Below are positions 1 to 12,657 of a DNA stretch of 64,000 bases, one piece after another. The stretch is from Lobosporangium transversale (taxonomy: Eukaryota; Mortierellomycota; Mortierellomycetes; Mortierellales; Mortierellaceae). The notes under the pieces are model-generated. The model was given only the letters and a program-made list of their open reading frames with translations. It ran no database searches and was not told the origin of the DNA. Positions within the stretch are counted from its first letter, which is position 1, and the number at the start of each line of letters is the position of its first letter. The DNA is taken from assembly GCF_002105155.1 (NCBI RefSeq), contig NW_019028979.1:930001-994000 (forward strand). Direction: 5' to 3'. Position numbers and translations under genes: made by a program.

Positions 1-598
1 GCAGGAAATATAACATTGTCAGACAATTTACTTGACTAACGTTACTTTTCATTCATCTCTGACAAAAAAATAAAAAATAAAAAATAGAAACCTTGATCGC
101 GCGTTATAATAAGAATAAAAGTATATTTCCGTTGTTTATGTCTTTCATCCTCGTTGCATGACTTTGAGGAAAGGATAAAGAAGTTCTTTTGGGTCAGATC
201 TATACTAAACTTGGCCTAGAAAAGAAAGGAAACAAAATAAAATAAAACTCCATCTTACAAGCTCCTTCTTGTTCTGAATTGGATCGGAGTAAAATTGTTT
301 TTTTTTCCTCTTTTCTTTTCTCCAATGCCATGGCTAGTATGCCTACAATACTTTTATATACTATGACTATGGTGTAGTATAATATATATGATAAATAGAG
401 CGAGCTGTTTGTTTTTATGATCATTGCTACGATTTGTCAATCGTCATGGTGATGATAAGTTTATTTTCTCCCTTTATCTTAGTAGGTTTTTATTTTCTTT
501 TCTTTTATTTATTTATTTTTCAAAGACATGGTTTGTCCCCCCTCTTCTCTCCCTGTCGTTCATTGTCCCCTTGACTTTCTTTTACCTAATAAAAAACG

Positions 599-632
<34 letters not shown>

Positions 633-1917
633 ATTTGATAAATGTCTCGAACTCTAGAATAAGGGGATAAGCCCTCTTTTCTCTCACTGGTACATCACAT
701 CGAACCATATACGGTATATGATACACACTAAAGAAAGAAAAAGAAAGAAAGAAAGAAAGAAGGAAGGAAAGAAAGCTTAATCGCATAAACGCAATAAGGC
801 ATTCTTTCTTTTTTTTTTTTCTTTTTCTTTCTCTCCGCCTATAACCGCGGTGCTGCTGCAAGGACAAATAGATCGAGAGACGTAAAGTGCCTTTCTATAG
901 AAAGAAAGAAAGAAAAAAAAGACTAAAGCAAAGCGTATGGAGGATCTACACATGTGGTTAGGCTGGTTTTTTTTTTTTTTTTTTTTTTTAAATAAACACA
1001 AGATACCCCAGTCCAGTGAGGTTAGTTTCATTGAATTGGTGAGAATCTTTTGGAGTACTGGACCATAAAAATCCCCACGCTTTTATTTTAGGCTTTTTAG
1101 GGGACCGGACTACTTTGTTCACATATCCGTGATTGCCTACGAGTAGAAAACGTTCTTTGTTCTTTGTTTTTTTATTTTTTATTTTTTGTTTTTTATTCTT
1201 TATTTTTTATTTTTTATTTTGGGCTGATTTCTGGTGGTGTTTCAGGCGTGTTCAAGAAAGCCCTTGTTATTCACCCTATCCCTCGACACTTTAGTTTGTA
1301 TATTTAGATATGGTCAAAGTGCTATATTTATTCGTTCATTGATCCACTCTCCTGGACAGAAGCCCGTTCACGCACTCCATCCTCCTTTCTCCACGCATAC
1401 AACTGTCGAAACTAACGTTTTTTTTATTTTTATTTTTATTTTTATTTTTTTCTTTTGCTTTGCTTGTCGATCATTCTTGGACAATGTGTCCTTTAAGATA
1501 AAGTATACCCTGAGTGGGCATGGGCCTTCTTCTTTTCCTCTTCGCCTTGTGTTCAGAATGTTATACGCGTAAAATAAAATGATGCAAAGAAAGAAAAACT
1601 AGATACAAATGCATGAAATAGAAAAAAAAGTAAGTTTTCGTAAGGAAAGAAAGGTGGACCGACAAAACCTTTTTTTGTTGCGCGTGCAAATGAGAGTCAA
1701 TGCGTAGATATTACCATTTGTTTTTTTTTCCTTGATCTTTGCACGGGGAAGGAGAGGAGGAAGATACTTCCATTATTTACTATAGAATCGTAGCCAATAG
1801 GTACGAGCGCGATTTATTTAGACAATCTCATGTTGTGGAAAAAAGAAAAGAAAAAAAAAAAAAAACCACTTCCATCGTTCTCTCTCTCTCTCTCTCTCTT
1901 TTTCCTCTCTCTTCTCC

Positions 1918-1946
1918 GTCTATCTATCTATCTATCTATCTATCTA
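1918..1946. repeat. CTAT tetranucleotide microsatellite
   Basis: About seven tandem copies of CTAT, directly after a CT-rich tract and before T-rich sequence. No coding context. Confidence 0.9.
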
Positions 1947-4900
1947 ATATTTTTCTTTTTTTGTTCACCTCCTTTCTTTTTCCTCCCTGAAATTGAGGCT
2001 AACCTTTGTTTTCAAATATTTCGAATATTTCACATATTATCCAAATCAATTTTAGTCCTGCTTTTTATATTTTGTGTTTTATTGCTTGGTTGCTTACTTG
2101 CTTACTTGCTTATTTGCTTATTTACTTGTTTGCTGTGCCACCGTGTCTTTTATTCTCTTTTTCTTTTTCTTTTTCTTTTTCTTTGTTTGTAACAGGTGCA
2201 ATACAATCACACAATTTACGATGTACTCGGGTGGACGTGATCAATTTTCTTCATTGCTCTATACAATGAAATATTACGAAATATATATAAAATGTAAAAA
2301 TACACATGTACTGAGAGAGAGAGAGTATTTGAACAAAAAAAATAATAGTCCAAGAAGAGCCAGCGATGACCCTTTTCCTTTTTTTTTTTTTTTTTTTCTT
2401 TGAGGGACTCCAGTCGACTGGAATTCAAACTTTTTTGGGATAGTGTGCTGCAACAGCAACAGCGTAGGGTTATAAGAATGTGTGTCGTAAAAAGACAAAA
2501 AAAAAAGCATAAAATGTAGAAAAGTTTAAAAGAGCTCTTCTCCCCCTGAATTGCAAATTAAAGTTTTTTTTATTGAAGAATAAAATTATAAAGAGCACTT
2601 TTTGATTTGAGATTTCAATGGGGTTGAAAATAGTTGCAGAACATTTGATTGCAATCCTCCCTTCAGTCCTACCGATATTATACATTTATACCATGCACCA
2701 TGTAATGTACAGATGTATCATGGCTCCGCTTATCCTGTGTTATACATGTATATGTATATCATCATTACATGTTTTTTTTTTTTTTTTTTTTTTTTTTCTT
2801 TGAGTTGAGCTTCAATCCCTGTTCATGTCCATCATTTATCGCTATCAACCAAAAGATATCACTCACATTTATGACATTCTACAAACAAATACAGGTGTAT
2901 ATTGAAAATATATCCATTCATCCATCATCATCATCAACTTCGTATCAATGATATAGTAGTATATATATATATATCCATATAGAGCAAAATACCCATCTGG
3001 AGTCACACAAATGATTCTTTGTTCTTTATGAAACATCTTCCTCGGTCGCCGATTTGGACATTCATGGATTTTGCAATATTTATATATATATATAATACAT
3101 CATATATGCATTATATATATTATACATCCATTCAGGAGAACACAGGATGACGAAAAAGGCAGCTCAGGTAGATATACTGAAGAATGCATGTAGTCATGTG
3201 GTAGTAGAATGGTATAGAAAGGAATGGTGGAGTATTTCACTTTTTTCCCTTGAGAGAATGATGGTATGTGTTTTGGTTCTAGCTTCGAGCATGAGCAAGA
3301 AATTTGATCGAATGAACGGACAAACAAACGACCAAGCAAACGAACGAACGTTCTCCTTCCTCCCTTTTTTTTTCTTTTTTCCTCCTTCTCTTTTGGTAAA
3401 CCCCCTTCATTTCACTCCTCTATCTCCATATCTCTCCTGTGTCTCTCTGAGGGGTGGGGAATGGGTTTTTGTTTGTCTACGGCTTGGGTATGATCTATTT
3501 GATTTTTTTCTTGCCTATGCTTTCCGTACTTTTGTGTAGTTTATTGCTGTGTATGGTGTTGTAGTTGCAAGTCATCCCTGACTTTTTTTTTTTTTTTTTT
3601 TTCTTCCTTTCTTGTAACGCCTTCCATAATGAATGGCGATGAGTATATTTTCCTCCTTTGTTCATTTTCGGACTCCCTTTCTACTACACGAAAAAAATAG
3701 TAAAATGTCATCTTCTTCTTCTCCTCGAGGCGCATCGCGAAATTATAATAAAGTATCCTCTAGTCGATTGGTCCTGATGGATGATCGTCCTAGGTTATCG
3801 TCCTTTTTTTTTTTTTTTTTTTTTTTTTTCCTTTCCTTTCCTTTCTTTTTTAGTACTTGATTTTCTCTGTTCATCTCTTCTCTGCCCTTACTGGTCTTTT
3901 TTCAACGATCCACTGAAATGCAAAAATAAAATCAAAATAAAACCATACTGTCATATCATAGATATACGACGTGTAAGAGAGTATGCGAGAAAGGGGTAGA
4001 GAGAAGGACATTTTTTTTTTTTTTCTCATCTGATGATATTTCCGTTGCAGCATATCTTCTGTCTCCTTGCAAGCCATCTTTCCTCCTCCCCCCCCCCCCC
4101 CTCCCCTTCTGTTGACTCGATGTTGTTTGATATGTCTACCACAATCAGCTTTTTTTTTCTTTTTTTTTTTTTTTTTTTTTTCTCTTTTTTACCTTCTTTT
4201 GGATTCCCGTTGTTGATGTAGCTAAGGGGTAGGATAGGTTGACAGACTCGATGGTGTTACTTGGATATTTCTTGTGATAAAGCTCTGCATTCAAAAGATG
4301 GTGACTATGGAATAGGAAGCCGTTGATTAGAGTATAGGACTATAGGAGATAGATATAGGACTATAGGACATGTTGTTTTCCGTTGACTGGCACGGTCCCT
4401 GAGATTGTGAGAGAGTTCTTTTGGAAGGAAAGAAAGTATATACAAAGTGTCCAGGCATTTGATAGGACTGTATATATTTCCAATTCAATGGGATCTGTGA
4501 TTACGGGAATAGACTATAGGAATGAATGTACATGTATAAGAATATAGAGTAAAGATGAGGATGCGATGAGAGGAAAAAAAAGGGTGAGCGTTTTACATCT
4601 GTAGCGTAATATAACTATCATATACATTCAACATATATATTTATATACACATATATACATATACGTATAACCAGCCAGACATTGAGAACGAGAAAGAGAG
4701 AAAGAGAAAGAGAGTAGAGGAAAAGGAGGGATGCAATGCAATTGATTTCTGTTGTATTGTATTGTATATATATATATTGTATATATTGTATATATATTTG
4801 TAAATTAGTTTGCCAAGATTGGCTCTTATTGTAATTTCAATTCAATCGCAACGTCTACTTTGGTCCCTGCGTTCCGCCTCTCTTACTCTTTTTACTCTTT

Positions 4901-5186
4901 TTACTCTCTTTACGCTCTTTTTACTCTCTTTTTACTCTCTTTTGAACATGTGTAATACATCTGTACACATGTATAGTATATATGATATATAAAAAAGATA
5001 TATATTATATAGAATATTTACTTCTTTTTATTATCCGTATTCAATCCCTTTCAATCCCTTTCTATGCTCCTCTTGTCCCCCTCGCGTCTGATATAAAAAC
5101 CATTGGCCCTGCCCTGTGCCTTGGACCTTTTTTTGATTTTTGATTTTTTCTTTTCCTTGACATTGTCGCTTCCATAGCACATCTCT

Positions 5187-5257
<71 letters not shown>

Positions 5258-5265
5258 TTCTTTAT
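5187..5265. repeat. CT-rich pyrimidine tract in the cyclin upstream region
   Basis: Almost uninterrupted CT/CTTT repeats, about 275-350 bp before the cyclin start codon. Polypyrimidine stretches are common in fungal core promoters. The apparent Arg/Glu-repeat frame on the opposite strand is a by-product of this tract. Confidence 0.75.
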
Positions 5266-5538
5266 CCTTTTCTCCTTCCTCACTCTCACTCTCTCTTTCT
5301 CTCTTTCACTCCTTCTTTCGCTCTCATACTTCACGTACACACCCATTCCTTATACACACTCTCTCTTTCTTTTCTTTCCTCTGGACATTTTTCAGACACG
5401 CGCACACTTCTCTTCTACCCTGCTACTCTTCTTCCCTTTCCTTTTCAAGCAAATAAAAGACTGTAACAAACCCTGTCTTCTTCCTTCCTTCCTTCACACA
5501 CACACACACACATATATATTTATACAATTCTTTCCACA

Positions 5539-5678
5539 ATGCCTTCTCTTGCAGAATCAAAGACATTCTCAAATCGGGCACTAGAACGGCTCTTTCGTAG
5601 TCCAGTCACCCAACAAATGATCGGTACGTACCTGCGCCGTCCTCTCGCAACTCAATTGCGTTTGCGTGCACACAAAAT

Positions 5679-5712
<34 letters not shown>

Positions 5713-6228
5713 AACACGTTTTATTGCTCCCCGTTCTTGACTAGTCCCTCTTTACTCTATCACGCTCATATTTATTTTATATATTTTGTGTGATGGATCG
5801 AAGATACAGAGCGGCTATGACAAAATGACATTGGAATGATCACCGTTGTTTGATTAATATCCTGACCCATCGACCTTGTTTTTATTTATTTTATATATAT
5901 TTTTTTTGCGCGGCGCCGCTTTGCCCTTGGCTTTGCTTGGCTTTAATTAGATCACATTGCCAACTTCGCAAGCACAGTTATTGAATGCAGCCCACCACCT
6001 CCATCTCCCTCTACCGATGTCTACACCAGTTCTCTCTCACCACCAGTCACTCCACGCCGTAACAGCAGTCCCAACAATAGCGATTCGACCGCAGTAGTCG
6101 TACCGCCATTGAATGAATTCATCCGTATTTTGGTCATCAACTCGAACGTGCAGGCATCAACATTGTTGCCAACTTTGGTATATCTCGAGCGTCTCAAGTA
6201 CAAGCTCCCTGTAGCAGCAAAGGGTAAG

Positions 6229-6260
<32 letters not shown>

Positions 6261-6308
6261 CCTCCCTTGCCTTTTCCCTTCCCACTATTCTCTCTTTTGT
6301 CTTTGTCG

Positions 6309-6340
<32 letters not shown>

Positions 6341-8660
6341 CCTTTCTGTTACACCACCACTTCCCTTCCCATTTTTTTTTTTTTTGCCGTCTGAGTGCGT
6401 GTACAAAAGGAAAATAGCAAGAGATGTGTGCCCATATCACAGGACAAATATGGATAGATGAGCCTTCTACGCTTTTTTTTTTTTTTTTTTTTTTTTTTTC
6501 TTGCATTGACCTCATGCGCGTCGTCGTCGTCTTTCCCCCTTTGTTGTTATCCCTTCTCATTTTTCCTGTGCTCGAGCGTAGTTTTTTGTACAAAGTTTGC
6601 AATGTTGTTCCTCTTTTACCATCTCTACACATTATCCATCCCTTACCCCTTGTTTCCTTCCCCCCCCCCTACCCTTCTTCTCTTGTATCATTGCACAGCC
6701 TGGGACATTGAAAATACAAGAGAGAAAGAGGAAGAGAGAAAAGTGGGACAGCGGGAATTAGTTGACATTGACTTGAATCAGTGATTTTTTATTTATTATT
6801 ATGGACTGTGCTCATACCACATTTTAGTTGTAAAAAAAAACCCCCCTATTGATTGCCACCATCAGCCTTCCATGTTACTCTTTTTAGTTCCCCCCCCCCC
6901 CCATCCTCCCCATTCCAAAGCTTTATTGGTTGTCTGTGTAAAATGCCAATGTCATCACATCATTTCACCTTCTATTCCTGCAGCCATCTTCCTCTTCCTC
7001 CTCCCCCTCTCCTTTTTTATTTTTTATTTTTTTATTATATTTTTTATATATACAAATGCTAGTGGTCTCTACCACATGCGGGCTACTTTGTTTTCATGCG
7101 TGTCTCTTGAGCCAGTTACCACAATTTCCCGGAAATAAGAGTCATTCGTAATTCAGATGTGCCGCATCTTTATTCTTATTTTTATTTATAAACACTTTCA
7201 ATGTTCGCATAAACATCGAGTTTGCGCGCGACATCTTCCTTACCATGCACGTGTGTGTGTATGTGTAGCATGTTACATGTAGTATATATGTGGCATGTAA
7301 ACATTTTTATGCTCATAATAATGAAAAGAAAAAGAATGGTGGAGGGTTTATTGTGCAATTCTAGTTCAAACTCATGTGTACTAATTCGGTTGATTAATTT
7401 TATTATATTGTACCATATTATCATATCCTAGGTATGCATTGCACTTGTCATCGTGTCTTCTTGGCAAGCTTGATCGTGGCAGCCAAGTACCTGAACGACC
7501 AATCACCAAAGAACAAGCATTGGTCGACACATTCTGCTGTCTTTTCCGTTGGAGAGGTCAATCTGATGGAGAAGCAATTGCTTTCTCTTCTTGTAAGTAT
7601 TTCCACATTGATATGAATCGTATTTTATACTTTTTGTTGGGTTAATGAAAAAGAAAAATACCCTTTTTTGTTCTTCCCGAAGAAAAATTCCAATGCAATG
7701 CCAATGCCACGAGGGAATTTTTTTTTTTTTTTTTTTTTTTTTTATACTTTGTTCTTGGACTGACCAATCTGTATGATGATGTTTGTTTACGCCTTTTTTT
7801 TTTTTTAGGATTTTGACCTTCGTATCACGGAGGCTGACTTGGCATCTAGCCTGCATGATTTTTTACAGCAACAACAAAAGTCAAACATCTCCGCGGTGTT
7901 TGGCCCATCGTCAGATCTATCCAATCAGAAGAATGGTCGCTATGCCTTACCAACGGCCATCTCCACCAGTACCGCTCAGAAGGTCCCCTCCTCGTCCCTC
8001 ATCACTCCCTCAACTCCTTCTCCCCGAAATAGCTTTGTGCCACACTCATTGCCCCAACAATGCTCCAACAAGCGTGGATCTGTCGGTGCATCCAAATCAA
8101 CTCCAGTTAACATTCAGCAGAGCCGATCACAATTGCACATGTTGCAGCAGCAACCGCATGATGCCTTCCGGAGACGACCTTCTCTGCCGAACCAGCCAAG
8201 TCTTGAAGATGATGAGGTCCTTCCTGTATACAAGCGCCCTCTTCGAAGCCATCAAAGCCACCAAAGCCATTACCCTTCTCCCGATAGCGGTTCGGAAGTG
8301 CTCCTCCATACAAGTTCCGCCTCTGGTACGACTCAGTCGATCCGGGATGAGGACATGACCACCTCTTCATTCTCCTCACCCGAGTCCACACATGGCAGTG
8401 TAGCACCACCACCAGCAAAGAGGGCCTCCTGGGGTTCAGGCGCACCCTATGGCCGCCACTCGATGCCTCCTCCAACAGTATCGCTCGCCTTTGCAAGCCA
8501 AGAGCACGTCCACCCCCACCATTCCTTCAACCTGGCTCATCATCATGCTCACCCCCATGCTCAACCATACCATGCTCATCACGCTCATCATCCTCACCAT
8601 CATAAAGTGGTCGGCCACAACGGAGGCTGGACTGGTCCTTCTAGCCGAGCCATGTGCTAA
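5539..8660 (+). CDS. PCL1: Pho85-type (PCL/Pho80 family) cyclin, 4 exons, 456 aa
   Basis: Exons 5539-5623, 5951-6223, 7432-7592 and 7809-8660; the coding length is divisible by three. Cyclins of this family bind and activate the CDK Pho85 in cell-cycle entry and nutrient signalling. The cyclin core runs from about residue 29 to 185. It reads from DHIANFASTVIEC, across a Pro/Ser-rich insert, to LPTLVYLERLKYKLPVAAKG, then GMHCTCHRVFLASLIVAAKY and NLMEKQLLSLLDFDL, which are hallmark PCL segments. Exon junctions fall inside these motifs, so the joins are well supported. The C-terminal 270 residues are low complexity, with many SP/TP sites and a histidine-rich stretch from about residue 406 to 443. 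Intron 2 is unusually long (1208 nt) and filled with T runs. The PCL1/2 class fits better than PHO80, but the exact orthology is not certain. Confidence 0.88.
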
Positions 8661-8671
8661 AATAACAACAA

Positions 8672-8706
<35 letters not shown>

Positions 8707-8860
8707 GGCTTTATTATGAACAAGAAACAACACAATACCATAACTTTTACTCTTCTATACTTGTATTTTTAATGTAGTCTCTCTCTTTTTTTTTTTCTTT
8801 TTTCTTTATTGCTCTTTCCGCCTACGTTCTTTTGTACTATATTACAACAAACCCCTCCAT

Positions 8861-8891
<31 letters not shown>

Positions 8892-9499
8892 CTTCTTCTT
8901 CTTAAACTGTGATGCCTCAAATAATATATTAAATATTTTAATGTCCTCTAATGTTCAATATATTTTTATATACATGTATATATAATGTAAATATAATATT
9001 TCGATAATGATTGATAATGCCTTATATAAATCTTTATTCATCCAATCAACTCAGCATTCAACAATGGCAAATGTCATTAAAAAAAAAATAAAAAATAAAA
9101 AATAAAAAAAAAAGTTTAAAAAGTCAATGATAAATCAGGATGGGGTATTATTCCCCCTTGATATTGTTATTCGATTCGATAGCGACCATCATCAATACCC
9201 GCAGAATCATAGGCAACTTTTATTTCCTTCCCCTTGCCTGGTTCAAACCTCTCAGACCTTTATTCTTCTTCTTGACCTCTGGTCCGAGCGTCTGATTCTT
9301 TTACGCTCAAAGGTTACAAGGAACAATAACCGAGTCAAATTTGTCTTGTTGTTTAATCACAATGCGTTGCCCCCCCCTCCATACTTTCTACCCTAAGAGA
9401 GAGATGGTCATTAATAGACTTTATTACTGCTGTCATAGGTACTCTCCTAGCTATTTTTTTTTTTTTTTTTTAAACTAAAAATGAACCTCATGAGTATGC
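8661..9499. other. 3' flank of the cyclin gene and intergenic spacer
   Basis: Contains a run of about 33 A at 8671-8703, shortly after the cyclin stop, then T-rich and A/T-rich sequence. No gene seen. The frame at 9127-9396 has no recognisable similarity and no supporting context. Confidence 0.6.
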
Positions 9500-9611
9500 T
9501 CTGATAAATACCTTGGGGCTGCAAAAGTACAGTTTAAAAGATCTTTTCCGATTGAAGACGGTGGGATGGTTTCTGGGATATTCAAGAGATCCAATTTTTA
9601 ATATTGTTCAT
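9500..9611 (-). pseudogene. F-box N-terminal fragment, downstream of the first F-box gene
   Basis: The minus strand starts with ATG and MNNIK, the standard start of this local family. Further on it retains the equivalent of LPEIISP and DLLNC. It carries an early frame break and in-frame stop, and loses similarity just after the family's TLIR position (about codon 43). It represents only the F-box end of a former copy; no leucine-rich part follows. It lies directly 3' of the intact gene at 9667-11235. Confidence 0.65.
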
Positions 9612-9666
9612 GTTGTGAAAGAGACGATGATGGAGTGTGATAACAGATCTGTTGTCATTTCGTCAA

Positions 9667-11235
9667 CTATATAATACAAACTTGTCTTCTTATGATTCGC
9701 CTTTCCCTATAATGTTGAATACCGTGTAGACGGAATATGCTGGCGATTAATTCGACAATATCCGGATCGTTATTCAGCACACCATCAAGATGTTTGATTC
9801 TAGTCCAGTTCTTTACAATCCACCTCGCTTCTTCAGGCCCTATTGCTTGGCATATATCATATGAGAAACTCAATGTTGTCAGGCTCTTCAGATTGGCCAG
9901 CTCATTGAGCCCAGCCCTTAGCCTTAGATCCAACGTTCGTGTGCTGTAGTGATCTGCCAAAGCAAGCTCTTGCAGTCCAGTCAGCTCCCCTAGTCGTTTA
10001 AACACTAGCCGTTGGTTCATCATCCCTTCCTCAGATTCTGGATCAAGATCCATATTGAAATAGAGCCTTAGATTCTCAATTCTCGAACACACCCACTGTG
10101 CCCCGTGTACGATCTCCGTCACTGTGATTTTGGACGCTTGTAGAGACCGCAGACGTGGGCAATTAGACAAGATTGCTTGAGCAATACCGTCTGTTTCGTC
10201 GTAGAACGGCGCAGCACCCAGTACCTCAATCGTATTACAAAGTCTGTCTGTCCCCGTCATCCTATCTCCATCTTTACAATCACCCGGTTGCCTTCCTCTA
10301 TTCCTATCCACCAATAGTTCTTGAAGAGCAAGCGGCCCAAAATAGGAGTGCGAGACCTCAAGGGTCCTGACTCGAGACATCTCTCTGAGGACAGTCGCCA
10401 GTTCTTTATCGCTTATTGAGACATTTAGAGTTAAATCCCTCAGATGTGGAAAGATCCACGGACATTGCAATAGCGCTACTCTGTATATAGTATGATGCAC
10501 ATGATATAGGAAATACAGTTTCTCCAAGCTTGGACACTTCCGGACTAGCATCCCCCAGGAATGCAATATTGAGCTTGGTAAAGAATGACTATCAACACGA
10601 TCATAAAGAGTCAAGTAGCGAAGCTGCGGCAGAGCAAAGTCGCTGGCTTCAGCCTGTATATAATCCGGGAACTGAGAGATAGACCCAGTATCCAAGGCCA
10701 GTACCCGAAGCTTTGTGCAGAGTTGGAAGAATAGATCAGTCTCATCGGGCCTGAATCTCATGCGACCGATTACTATGGAACTAATATTAGGACACTCTAA
10801 AAGCGTTCTCCAAAGCTCTTGACCTGAAAGCAGCTCCTCAACCTCATCTCGTACCTCAATTCTAACGTCCCGAATTGTCGAACTGTGGGCCTTGATCAAG
10901 CCACTCATCTCTGTCAGGAACGAGGAGATGCGCATGGCTGGCAATTCTGCACTGTTTATAGTGTGAAGGAGTTCACATCCCTGCAATGACATATATTCGC
11001 GGGGAGGGTATCCTTCAAATATGAGTCTTTTAATATACTTTTTGTGGTCCTGTAGCACCTTGCCTGTTGGTAAGCCGGCTAGTCCTTCCCAAACATCGAT
11101 GGTTTCCCACACGCGCTTTACCAAGACATGATGGAAAGTCTTGGAGACCCGAAGGCAGGTCACAAGGTCTCTACCGTGAAGGAACTGCCCCAAGATTTCG
11201 ATTATTTCAGGCGTGTCCATTGGATGGTGCTGCAT
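9667..11235 (-). CDS. F-box / leucine-rich-repeat-like protein, 522 aa, single exon
   Basis: The N-terminus shows an F-box-like segment (PEIIEILGQFL, CLRVSKTFHHVLVKRVW, residues about 9-48), expected to bind Skp1 and place the protein in an SCF ubiquitin ligase as substrate receptor. After it come family-wide blocks: HKKYIKRL, MSLQGCELL, LIKAHSSTI, ELWRTLLECPN, then irregular leucine-rich repeats and the conserved C-terminal blocks AILSNCPRL, TVTEIVHGAQWVC, TLDLRLRAGLNELANLK and WIVKNW. It is the most diverged intact member of the local cluster and has its own central insert (Arg/Asp-rich, about residues 312-330). The start is the first ATG before the F-box; a second ATG lies five codons on. 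Substrate unknown. Confidence 0.8.
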   Translation of the reverse strand: MQHHPMDTPEIIEILGQFLHGRDLVTCLRVSKTFHHVLVKRVWETIDVWEGLAGLPTGKVLQDHKKYIKRLIFEGYPPREYMSLQGCELLHTINSAELPAMRISSFLTEMSGLIKAHSSTIRDVRIEVRDEVEELLSGQELWRTLLECPNISSIVIGRMRFRPDETDLFFQLCTKLRVLALDTGSISQFPDYIQAEASDFALPQLRYLTLYDRVDSHSLPSSILHSWGMLVRKCPSLEKLYFLYHVHHTIYRVALLQCPWIFPHLRDLTLNVSISDKELATVLREMSRVRTLEVSHSYFGPLALQELLVDRNRGRQPGDCKDGDRMTGTDRLCNTIEVLGAAPFYDETDGIAQAILSNCPRLRSLQASKITVTEIVHGAQWVCSRIENLRLYFNMDLDPESEEGMMNQRLVFKRLGELTGLQELALADHYSTRTLDLRLRAGLNELANLKSLTTLSFSYDICQAIGPEEARWIVKNWTRIKHLDGVLNNDPDIVELIASIFRLHGIQHYRERRIIRRQVCII

Positions 11236-11329
11236 GTCGCGATGGAATTATGATGAATCAAATTGTATGATTCGAAAGCATGTTTGTGTAGGAAGATGTC
11301 ACAAAGGTGACAATGGTTTTTTCAACAAC

Positions 11330-11360
<31 letters not shown>

Positions 11361-11531
11361 CTTTCAAGGGTTTAGGGAACGCATAAAAAATACTGCTTAT
11401 AACTAACGCCGCGTATGGTGCTGATGACCCCCAGCTCTCTGATTGCATCAATTTCTCAGGAACTTGGTATCGCCAATGTGTCCAGTAAGATCAATGGCTG
11501 AATTTTTTTGACTGAACTTGAGAACTTTTGT

Positions 11532-11569
<38 letters not shown>

Positions 11570-12289
11570 TTTGACCCAAGAGACAACTATTTTTTGGCAT
11601 TAGATGTGAGCAGAAAGAAATGCTTCTTAATAAAAAAGTCAAATGGGCAAAATTGGTGGCGTAACCTTATTTATTCTCTCTGGCTTTTACCCTTTTTTAA
11701 TTAAGCTTCGACCCGGACAAGGATAAAATCCGCAAAAAAAAGAAACTCAAGAATGTACAGCTGGAGGATAGCCATGTGGTTAAGAGATGCGGTTTAGATG
11801 TGTATAGAGGAAGGGAAAAGCGGAGGAGAAAAAGAGAAATCTAGGCAAATTAGTAATTGCTAATCTGCGGGAAACTCCCCTCCTCCCCCCCACCATTGCA
11901 TAACCCATTTATTTTGCAAGCTGTGAAGGAAAGATATTAAGTGGTGGTAAAACTGAGGAGATCTTTTCAAACTTCATAAACTCGATCGAGGTCAGTCCCG
12001 TAAAAAAAAAAAAAAAAAAAACAACTTTGGTTTATCTTCAAAAAACGGAGAAATCCACTTCTATCCTCGGCTTATTCCTGTGAATCCATTATGGTTGCTC
12101 TTCTATATATACCATATTGTGATCTGAACTATGCGTATTCTTGTTTCTTTGGTTGACACGGAGGGGCCTTACGCCTAACGGCAATAACCCAAGAATATAT
12201 CGCGCGGTGGTGCCAAACACCGAAGAGTAATAACTAAGGCTCCATCATCCCCATCCAGATCCAGATTACCCTTGGGCGGCTTCCAGGTC
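11236..12289. other. Spacer upstream of the first F-box gene
   Basis: Holds three homopolymer runs (T at about 11333-11360, A at 11535-11563, A at 12002-12020) and otherwise mixed sequence. I see no coding similarity on either strand. Confidence 0.55.
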
Positions 12290-12645
12290 GCACAAACTAA
12301 CTAGGCAATTGATGTTTGACCAATTCCTCATAATCCATGCCGCATCCTCAAGTAGTATTTATTGAGACTTATCCCCTCTGAAACAAAACCTACGCTGCCT
12401 CTTCAGGTCGTCAAGTCTATCCAGGCCTGCTCTTAGCCTGAAGTCCAGCGCCCGTTCTCCCATTGGTCGTTGAGTTCCAGAGTGTTAGGTTAAGATATTG
12501 TAGTCGAGATCATTTCCCTAGCTGTCTAAGCACAATGCGTGATTTGGTCAAGCCTTTTGCAGTCTCTTGATCAACGCTCGCCTCAAGGTAGTCAGCCCAG
12601 TGTTCACTCATTCTGTTCCATTGGTAATCCCTGTCACACTCTTAG
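12290..12645 (-). pseudogene. F-box/LRR C-terminal fragment
   Basis: Minus-strand translation in shifting frames gives recognisable pieces of the family C-terminus: equivalents of VTEIANGAEWVSTGLT, VDQETAEGM, FKQLGKLTQLRSL, ALDLRLRAGLDELANLK and EEATWIVENW. Stops and frameshifts separate them. Only about the last 110 codons of a copy remain. The fragment ends 13 bp before the left end of the tandem repeat at 12658, so it may mark an old duplication junction. Confidence 0.7.
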
Positions 12646-12657
12646 ATACATCATATA

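Larger units (their letters stand above)
1..5538. other. Gene-free region with microsatellites, upstream of the cyclin gene
   Basis: I recognise no protein family or RNA gene on either strand. The open frames here are short and mostly translate homopolymers or simple repeats (poly-K, poly-F, Arg/Glu repeats opposite CT tracts). Visible structure: A/T runs of 15-30 bp, GAAA repeats near 720-775, a CTAT repeat near 1918-1946, a TTGC/TTAC repeat near 2085-2135, and long CT tracts at about 5187-5265. The last few hundred bases are pyrimidine-rich, as is common just upstream of fungal starts, and probably hold the cyclin promoter and 5' leader. Confidence 0.6.

Noticed and set aside
5062-5346. Arg/Glu-repeat protein on the minus strand
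   Set aside because: Translation of CT microsatellites; no unique sequence that looks like a protein.
8107-8496. 129-codon minus-strand frame within the cyclin gene
   Set aside because: Antisense shadow of the last cyclin exon with no family resemblance.
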